19,808 bases of DNA from Pigoraptor vietnamica (taxonomy: Eukaryota; Opisthokonta; Filasterea). The position numbers and the translations under genes were made by a program. Position 1 is the first letter of the stretch. Each line of letters begins with the position of its first letter. The stretch is taken from positions 30,001 to 49,808 of the forward strand of contig CALSCQ010002022.1 in NCBI GenBank assembly GCA_943704525.1, in the 5' to 3' direction. Below, piece after piece: positions 8,876-17,300 of the stretch. A model generated the notes under the pieces. The model did not search any database, was not told the origin of the DNA, and saw only the letters and a program-made list of their open reading frames with translations.

Positions 8876-10528
8876 TCAGAGCGCCAGATTGAGGGCGATG
8901 GTGCGCACAAGCTGCTCGTTGTGTGTCGCCAGGCGGCGGTACTCGGCGTGCAGGGCGCGGAGATCGGCCACCGTCATCTCGTCAAAGGGAGTTTCGAGCA
9001 GCCGCCTGCGCACAAGGGCCACGGAATTGAGTGGATGCAAAGGCGAAGAAATGACATGGAATGTAGCGAGCGTCGCTGAACGGCCGCGGGTGCGACGACT
9101 ATAAAAACACTTGAGTACGAGAGAAGAATTCGAGAGGACTGCGCGATCAACGTGCACAGCACAATAAGGGAACACGCGCGCCTGAAGTCCTTTCCTAGTG
9201 CGTTCGACATGCGTACACACTCTCCAATAAGCGCAACAATCACAGAGCGCAAGAACCGGTCACTGGACCCACTTGACGGGCGGCTCGTGCGCAATCCCGA
9301 GCAGCTGAAACAGCTCGGCCGTCTTGCGCTGGTCCATCGCCTCCCCAGGGTCGCTCTCGCGTGACTGTGACTGACTCTGCGGTGCCGCGGGCGTCCCTCC
9401 CCACGCGGGCTGCGGCGGTCGCGGGGCTCCGGTGCTTGTGGCGCCGTTTGTTACAGTTGCGGCCGTCACACCCGTTACGCTTGCCGCGCCTGGCGCGCCC
9501 GTTACGCCATTCACGCTCGCAGCGGTCGCCTGCGGTTGTGTGCCTGCGCGGCGCGTGGCCTGTCGTGCCTCTGCCGCGGCCATTTCGGCCTCGAACACCT
9601 CCGGGGCAATCGAGAGAGAGTCGGGTCCGGCGCGCTGCAAGAAGGATACGGCGCCGACGAGCATGGTAAAATAGTAGGCGGCCTCGCCCGTCATGCGCTC
9701 TGCGTTGCGGAACCTGCAAAAGAAGACATCGCAGCGTCGGGTTGAACGGCGATGAAAGAACGCAAGGCATGCTGTCGAGGCCAATGCATGTTCGTGTGCG
9801 TGTGTGATTGTGTGTGTGTGAGCGAGCGTAAGTTTGAGGAGTGCGTGCGTGTGTCGTGCTACCATTCACCTCTGTATGTAATTGATGTTGGACTGCAGCT
9901 GGTTCGGGTTCGCTCTGAGCACGACGTAGATGAGGGCGGGAAGGAATTCGTCTGCGCCGGCCGTGCGCGTCCGCTGTATGGCCTCAAAGAGTATCTTGCA
10001 GCTGTTGAGAATGCACACGAGCTTGTCGCGCGGCGGCTGTGGCAAAAGGAAGAACGGACAGTCGTTCTTATGAGTGAATGCAGGGCGCAAAAACCGAAAA
10101 TGTGCAAAGCCCCAACACAAACGAAAACAATGCACAGGGAATGGCGCGACTGGTTCGCATCGCTCGACGCTCAGGACGCACGGCAACAGCCGTCCGCTTC
10201 TCACACATAGCCCAACAATGCAGCAGCACGCGGAGCGAAACCCTCACCTTGTACTCCGACAACCGCCCGAGCTCTTGCCCGGCGGCGAGGAACGGCGCCT
10301 CTCCGCACGCAGTGACCGTCTCGTCAATGTCGAGGTGCGACGGCTGCACAAAGGACGCGAGTCGCTCGATGCGGAGGCGCAGAACGTCGTCGTGCTCGCC
10401 GTCGGACGAAGCTATTGGGCAGAACGCCACGGAATAAAGCTGCGCGAGGTGTTGTTTGGGGGAAAAGGTCAGCCGCCACGAAATATGTACTGCGAATGCC
10501 TGTATGAGTCGACCTCGAATCGTAGGTC

Positions 10529-10563
<35 letters not shown>

Positions 10564-13500
10564 GCACACTGTATGAGTCGACCTCGAATCGTAGGTCAAA
10601 ACACACACACACACACACACACACACATACGCACACGCACACGCACCACACACATACACATAGCACACGCACACGCACACGCACACACACATACGCACAC
10701 ACAACACTCGCACACGCACACACACAAACGCGCGCATGCATGCCACAACACAGATCGAGATGCTCACCTTGGTCATGAGGTACTTTTCGAGGCCCTCCGC
10801 GGCGTTGTCCAGCTCCGCCTGCGTCGCGTTCTTGTACAGCTGGTGGTTCGATATCTGCGCGATTGTCTTCGAGAGAAAGCCCTGCACCTTCTTGCTCTGC
10901 GATGGACGAGAGTCAGCGAGGGGGCGGCTACGGAGCACCACATGCACGCGATATACAGAAACATTCGTGAAACAAGGCCAAAACAGATGTCTCTTAAAGA
11001 ACGCATCGCCTCGTCAAAATAGTACACTACAGATATAGAGAACGGAGAGACCCGAAACACACCGTCCTCAGTCACACCCCTCCCTCCCACTCACGCGCAC
11101 AATACACAGCATGAGCATCCACTCACGAGGTCGTCCACGGAAGCGCCGCCTGCCACTTGCGCCTGATACCACGCAATAAACTGCCGTATTTGCTTGACGA
11201 GGCCGACAGACGACTGGTGCCGCATGCGCTCGAGAAAGTCGCTAAAGCCAGAGGCACTCTTGCCTGTTGCGACGCACGCACGAGGAAATGGGAGCAAGAC
11301 ACAGTCAACGACTGTCGACACAGTACGCGCCGTGGATACTTTCTCGTTTTGGATCTTCGAGGCGAAGAAGCGGACTCCTACCACGCGGCAATATTGACGA
11401 GACAAGAAAGAAGACGCGCACCAACGCATCGACTGCACCCACCATCCGGGGCGTCGCTGTTCGCCGGTGACTCTCCCCGCGGCTGCTGCGCATCCGGAGA
11501 CGCCGCAGAGCGCCCGAGTGGCAACAAATTGCCGAGCATGCCCAGCCGCGACGTGATCGCACTGACCGACGCCAGCGAACTCGACGCAACCGAACCAACA
11601 GACGACTGCGCGGGCGACGACGACGACTGTGACGCACTCCCCTTGCCCTCCCTCTGCGATCCCGTCTGCGCGGTGCCCTGGGCCGACTGCTCGTCGTTCC
11701 CAGGCGCCGCTTCAACTGGTAATTCGGTTGGCGCACTCGCTGCCACCCGCTGCTGGTCGCCGTTCGAACCGCCCTCTATCCCCTCGGCCCTCGCACCCGC
11801 CGCGTTCCCCGCGTCCTTCGACAGCGGCGCCATGTGGAAGTCGCCAAACTCGGCGTCGTCGGCTGCGCTGGCGCCATCGGACGGCGGCGGCGGGCCGTCC
11901 CCGAGGAGGTCCACGAGCGACGTCGACGACGTGCCGATGAGCGAGAGATTCTCCAGGCTGCCTCCGCTCGATCCGACCGACGGCGGGTGCATGCGTGTGA
12001 CCGAGGCGCGCTTTGTGTCCGGCGACAGGCCGAGAGAGCCCAACTGGAACTCCGGGAGGGACGCCTGGCGTGACGAGAGCGGCATGGGGACGGGCTGCGA
12101 CACGGACGCGCCGAGTGAAAAGGGCACATCCGGGACGGCCGTGTCGAGGAGCGCGTGGGACGGGGGCGTTTGCGATTGGCGCGCTGGCGATGATGAGCGC
12201 TTCGGAGGGTCCAAAATGTCCGCCACGTCCATCACAGGGACGCCCCGTGCCTCTGCGCGCGTGCGTGCGTGCAGCGTGAGTGCATAGAGTGGGTACGGGT
12301 GCGTATCTACCGCACACGCACTGAAGAGTTGTGTGCGTTCTGTGTGCGTCTGTTGCGTGCAGTCTCCGTCTCATATCACCGAATAACAGCGCACGCGAGC
12401 CGCCGCGACACGCACCCTTCACGTCAGCCTCCCACGCGCATCCGGGGTAGGTGAGCGGTCGGTCGATGACGGCGAAGATGACCGAAAAGCTCCCAATGCT
12501 CATTCGCCCTTTGCCCACGACGCTCACAGAGCAGCCGCGCGGGGCGCTGTGCGTGCGTGCAGCATGCGGATGTCAGTGGAGAGTGTGCGCAGCAGGACTG
12601 GCACTCACAACAATACGACACGCAAGTGCTGAACAAGCAGAAACAGCAACACACTTCCCCATGTCATGCACGGGTGCTGCGGTGCTGCCGTACCTCTCGC
12701 CCTCCGCTGTGGTGCCGTCCTGCTTGGCTTCGAGATGTACGGATTGCCTGCCGCAGAGGCACAGACACGTGAGTGCCCGGTATCCGTTGCGACAACAGCT
12801 TGCTGATTTTACAGTTTCCCGCCCACACCCCTCGACACTATGCCAATAACCCACGGCTGTGGATCAACAGAGCCCTGTCCATTGCCACTCGCACGCACAC
12901 ACGCACACGCACACATGCACACGCACACACGCACACGCACACACGAACACGCACCATGCCACTCCCACTGCACGCACACGCGCACACGCACGCACCATCC
13001 CTGCCCCGCAAAGGCGCCCTTGAATCCATTGACAGTCGTAAACTCCGCCAGGCGCTGCGGATTCCGCAGAATGGCTGCACAGCGGCGTGTGAGGAGCGCT
13101 GACGTGCGTGCGTCATTCACGCGTCACCCATGGCATAACCCAGCTCACCGTGCGTCTCCACGAACGTCCGCGAAATTGTGACGTTCAGCAGCGAGTGACT
13201 GAGCGGGATCAACAGGGCCGCCTGTGCCGCGCGCGCGAATTCGTGTGTGTGTAGATGTGTGCGTGCGTATGCGTGTGTATATTCGTGTGTGTGTATTTGT
13301 GCGTATGTGTGTATGCGTGTGGGTGTGTGCGTATTTGTGCGCGCGTACGTGTGGATGCGTGTGCGTGTGCGTGTGTGGTGTGCATGCGATGTGCGAGTAA
13401 GTGAGAGAGTGTGTGTAATTGTGTGCGTATTTTGGGAGACAGAGTGTGTGCGTGTGTGATTGAGTCCATGAGCGACATTGTATCGGCGTGTGCATGTCAC

Positions 13501-13835
13501 ACTCACAAACAGAGCACAACGCAAGCCCAATATCGCAAAGTCAGGCGTGTGGCGTGGCACTAAATCATCGGGACAGATTTGCGAACGACTGCACTCCCTC
13601 CCACACGCACCTTGAGGTCTTCCTCCAGGAAGTGGAGCGTGAGAATGTCCTGGAACTCAGCGCGCTTCACTGCCTCTATGAACCTGGGGCAACAAGGGGC
13701 GTTGGGCGCGTGTGAGTGCATCCACAAGCGAACACACGACTGGACGGTGGGCATGCGCGCCCAGCTTCAACGTCAAGACCACTGCGCAACGCACTTGTTG
13801 TTCGTCTTTTCGTACTCGAGCAGCGCGGGCTCCAT
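8876..13835 (-). CDS. VPS9-domain Rab5-type guanine nucleotide exchange factor (Rabex-5-like core)
   Basis: Predicted to load GTP on an endosomal Rab5-family GTPase. Exons, in minus order: 13835-13795, 13683-13611, 13221-13149, 13074-12996, 12747-12694, 12546-12423, 12250-11443, 11263-11127, 10896-10768, 10439-10248, 10036-9870, 9713-9264, 9005-8876; phases agree throughout, giving 818 residues. Residues 1-148 form a compact unassigned N-terminal region. About 160-415 is S/A/P-rich and probably disordered. Residues 419-506 are helical ([30 protein letters not shown]), as in the bundle before Rabex-type VPS9 domains. The VPS9 domain covers about 507-660: [10 protein letters not shown], then [18 protein letters not shown] with the expected aspartate D599, then GEAAYYFT with the expected tyrosine (Y639 or Y640). 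A low-complexity A/T/Q/S linker and a 42-residue helical tail (777-818) follow. No FYVE, SH2, A20 zinc finger or RasGAP part is visible. Function is confident; the exact Rab is inferred. Confidence 0.9.
9795..9838. repeat. (GT)n-rich tract in VPS9 intron 11
   Basis: Interrupted TG-rich stretch in the intron between exons 11 and 12 of the VPS9 gene (9714-9869). It is CA-rich on the coding strand. Confidence 0.7.
10501..10636. repeat. Tandem duplication with CA microsatellite in VPS9 intron 9
   Basis: Two adjacent copies of about 67-69 bp (10501-10569 and 10570-10636). Each starts TGTATGAGTCGACCTCG, contains the small inverted repeat GACCT/AGGTC, then runs into (CA)n and ends TACGCACAC. The copies differ mainly in CA-repeat length, so the duplication looks recent. 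Confidence 0.88.
10532..10735. repeat. Long (CA)n microsatellite block
   Basis: Two nearly pure CA runs followed by interrupted CACACG and CATACG words, filling most of VPS9 intron 9 (10440-10767). On the coding strand this is TG-rich. Long open frames on both strands here are repeat artefacts. Confidence 0.9.
12891..12992. repeat. (CA)n/(CG)n-interrupted microsatellite in VPS9 intron 4
   Basis: CA-rich array in the intron between exons 4 and 5 (12748-12995). On the coding strand it begins immediately at the donor: GTGCGTGCGTGTGCG passes directly into TG repeats. Confidence 0.85.
13243..13465. repeat. Degenerate (GT)n tract in VPS9 intron 2
   Basis: About 220 bp of interrupted TG/TA/CG words making up most of intron 2 (13222-13610). 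It is CA-rich on the coding strand and reaches almost to the acceptor of exon 3. Confidence 0.85.
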
Positions 13836-14102
13836 TCGCGCACCATGCACGCACACGGCGCGAGGGAAACTCCCGCGCCAGCAAATCGCAAATCGGAGGG
13901 CGAATAAAGCAACTCGCACTGCCGCTCAGGGCGATGCTCGTGTGTGAATTTCGGAACCAAAAAAAAGTGTCGTCTGACGGTGAAGTATGGGTAGCACTGC
14001 AACCGGTGAAGGCGACGCCAACAGACACACGCGAGTCTCCCAACGCGCACACACGCAGCCGCACACGAAAAAGAAAACGCAAGACGACGGGCGTTCGCTG
14101 CC

Positions 14103-14123
14103 GGACAGTCACGTGATCTGTCC
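14103..14123. promoter_or_regulatory. Extended palindrome around TCACGTGA
   Basis: GGACAG, then TCACGTGA, one extra T, then CTGTCC: an almost perfect 21-nt inverted repeat with a one-base offset. It lies about 270 bp upstream of the VPS9 ATG on the coding strand. The shared TCACGTGA core is also found upstream of the methyltransferase. The regulatory role is inferred. Confidence 0.4.
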
Positions 14124-14164
14124 GAATGAACGGACCGACCAATCGCCACGTTGTATGTCTTCCA

Positions 14165-14254
14165 TCATACTACGGGTACACGCGATCCGCTGACTCGCAG
14201 CAGCAGAATGGCTGGCACTAAGACAGCGGCGCAAAGCAGTGCCCAGTTCGTCAT
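14165..14254 (-). CDS. Doubtful 29-residue hydrophobic ORF
   Basis: The reading is ATG to TGA with a central hydrophobic stretch WALLCAAVLVPAILLL, long enough for one membrane helix, followed by basic residues. The frame stays open upstream of the ATG (RIFSFDPGPEG, then LNWWAESAWVH) back past 14330 with no other ATG. It could therefore be the last exon of an unseen transcript, a tiny membrane protein or chance. No family was recognised. It lies 140 bp downstream of the E3 ligase stop on the same strand. Confidence 0.25.
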   Translation of the reverse strand: MTNWALLCAAVLVPAILLLRVSGSRVPVV

Positions 14255-14394
14255 GTGAACCCAGGCGCTCTCCGCCCACCAGTTCAAACGTCCTTCCGGC
14301 CCTGGATCGAACGAAAAAATGCGCTTTTTAATGAAAATTGTTTCACGTCCGTCCCGGCGCCTCCTCCCACGCCCCGGCCAAAAAAGAATGCGCT

Positions 14395-17300
14395 TCAACG
14401 AAATTCGTACGACGTCCCGTGCACGACCGCAAAGAGGAGCTTGTCCATGAGCACGTCTTCCGACGCGTACTGCGGAATTGTGATCCTGCGCCCGCAGACG
14501 CCTGCGGTGGGCAGGTGCGTGCATCCGCTCAACGCGCCGATGCACTGGCGACCACGCGAAGTGCACTGCGTAAACGACACTTGGATCATCACTCCGGGCT
14601 CGATATTAGGGGCGCCCGTCGCAAAGTACAGGAACGACGACAGCTGCGACGCGTCCATGCGGCCGAGACAGCGCTGCAGCCACGTCACATTGGGACCGCC
14701 GTCGCTCGCTTGCGAGCAGCTGCACGCGCGCCACACTTTGTCTGCTGTGAGGTCCCCCTCGCCGCTCAACATGTGGCTCACAGTCAGCGTCGTATTGTCC
14801 GCAAGTGCGCCGTCGTCCACCAGTATCGCCCGGAACCCGGCGCGCATCGCGTCCAGCGCCGCCTTCCTCTGGCCCAGCATGAGCTCTTCCGCGTGCAGTC
14901 GCACGTACGACCGGACGTTGTCGCGCGTCACCACGACGTCCGCACCCACGCCCCCCTTCGATGAGAGAAGGTCCACCGTCCCACCCCCTTCCTCCTCCGA
15001 GCGCGGAACGACGAACGTGAGGCAGGCGTCGGCGAGGGCTTCCTCGGGCTCATCGAGCAGCCGCAGCAGCGAGTCGTGGCGCGCGGGGCTGTAAAATGCG
15101 AGGTCCGACATGTGCAGCGGGCGGCCGAGGACGTACCTCAGCACCGGCCGCGCAAGCACAAAGGGCACGAGCACGTGGTTGATGAGTGCCAGCCCGAGGT
15201 ACTTTCCGATGGCCTCGTACTTAGCGTCGGATCCGCTGCCGCTGGGCACGTACGTTCCCGCCACCTCGGAGGGAACGAGTAACGCGCGAGCTCCCTCGCC
15301 TGCCGTAACAAGCCCGCGCCCGAATGCCGTGAACCACCCGCGCACGACTCCTTCGCCCGCGCCTTCTTCGTTGGCAAATGTCACGGACACCCGAGTAGGG
15401 CCGCTGATGCCTCGAAGCGCCGCGACCGACGATTGCACGATGTTGTCGCGGTGCACTTGCGATAGCTGTGCGTTCGTGCCGGCTCGCATTTCCCTCTGCG
15501 CTGCATGCATGCGCGACCGCGAGGAGCGCTTCGCGCACAGCAGCGTCCAAGGGGCCACGCACCCGGGGCGGTTGCTGCAGGCGTCTGCCAGCGCGCGCAG
15601 CGACAGCGGCCACGACGCAAACGCCGTCTCTGTCAGGCGCGGCAAACCGTTAGACCGGGCAATGGGCAGCAGTGCGAGCGAGCGCCGCCGGTGTCCCTCC
15701 ATCCACTCGTCGGTGCCGGCGGTCGCAGTCGTCGGGATGAAGTCGCGAATGGCCTCGCCACCGGCGGAAGGTCCGCTCTGTTTCCGCTGACCCGGGCGGC
15801 TGCCGATCGATCCCGATCGCTGAAAGAAGCTCGAATTTGCCGCGTCAGACGACGTGCGCCCCCTCATTTCGGGCACCGCCTGTTCGACGGGTGTCGCAGC
15901 GGCATCGCTGAGGAGCGCGGCGGCGACGGGTGTGCACGTCGTGACCGCGTGAAAGAGCGCGTTCACGATGTGTGCCACATGCGGCAACTTGGCGTTGACA
16001 CGGAACGAGGCGTGCGCCGGCCCGCCATCCCACGCCCTCAGCAGCGAGAAGATGTAATCGGAGAGCGCGGTGACGTTCTCCTGTCGCGGACGCTCATTCG
16101 CCGAGAGCGCGGCGCGGAGGTCCAGCTCAAGAGAAGTCAGCACGGAGACGGCGTACGCCCATCCCTCCTCCAACGCCGGGAGCAGGAGGGCGACCTGCGC
16201 GGGCACCAGGCTGTCCGGATTCGGCGAATGCGACGGCACGCCCTCGTCTGATTCCAGGGAGACAATGCAGCTTTGCTCTCTGCCCCGTACCCTTCGCCCG
16301 TCCACGCACGCGCACGCCGCCATCACGGCCACGGCGTACGCGCGCGCCAGGTCCTCCGCACCGGTGCCGGCAGCCAGCGTTCCTGCTGCGGCCGCCTGGA
16401 GAAACTCGTCCACGTTCGTTGCGTCGCCAAAGGCGGGCACAATGCTGACGCAGCGAGGGAAGTAATGACGCCCCGAGAGCGAGCCGCGGCTGTTGAAGCC
16501 ATGCAACGCCGTTCCCTGCATGATGGGCGCAAGCACGGCACGCGCGGCGTCGGCAAGCAGTCGCACGGCAGCCGCGGGTGCGACCGAGAAGAAGCGGCGG
16601 TAGTCGAATCCATCCATGGCGTGCACTTGCCGCAGTGTCGCGTCTGCCCCCGTGGCTGTTGCGACGTAGTGCCGCACGGCAGATTCGACGAAGCGGGCGC
16701 GCACGGCGACGTCGCTCTCGCGGTCGAGCAGTGCAACAAAGCGGCGCCCAAAGTCCTTTGATGCGGCTGTCGCGCACAGATTGGCCATGAACGCGTCGAT
16801 GCGAAGCGTATCGCGCGAGTGTGCCACGTGACGCGCGCCCGCAAGCACCCAGTTCGCCTCCTTCTCGCACACCAGCGTCGCAAGGGGATCGCGCGCTGGA
16901 TTGTTGAATGCGAGGAACTCGACATAGACCTCCAGCGGAGTGCGATCGAGGATGTTCTCCTGCGCTGCGAGCTCGCCCAGCATCGCATCGTCCATCGCGG
17001 CCAGCATCAATTTTGCGAGGGGGACGGTGTCGGTGTCCGCCAGCGCGCGCACGCCGCCAGCGATTGAGAGAAGGAGGTGAAGTGCGTTGTTGCCAAAGGG
17101 GTCACGCTGACGAAGGGCGGCGCCGAGTCCCACTTCGCCCGCGTTCGCGCACAATTGCGCGGCCACGCGGACATTCCCTGCGAGGAGTGCGAAGGGTAGG
17201 GCAGAATAGCCGTGCACAGCGTGGCCGTCGGACTTCGTAGCGAGCACATCCTTCGCACGGGCGCTCGGTAGCGCCAATATGGCGATGGAGAGCGCGTCGT

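Larger units (their letters stand above)
13836..14394. other. Spacer between HECT stop and VPS9 start
   Basis: Holds the 3' UTR of the E3 ligase gene and the 5' region of the VPS9 gene, both on the minus strand. It contains a CACGTG palindrome (14103-14123), an A8 run near 13960 and the doubtful small ORF at 14165-14254. No other coding signal is seen. Confidence 0.55.

Noticed and set aside
8677-8892. A 71-codon plus-strand frame in the convergent spacer
   Set aside because: No family resemblance and no splice signals; it also overlaps the end of the VPS9 gene.
10074-11022. Long plus-strand frames rich in HTHT
   Set aside because: They are antisense to VPS9 exons and driven by the CA microsatellite in intron 9.
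11157-12287. A 376-codon plus-strand open frame
   Set aside because: Antisense to the large S/A/P-rich exon 7 of the VPS9 gene; high GC keeps the opposite strand open.
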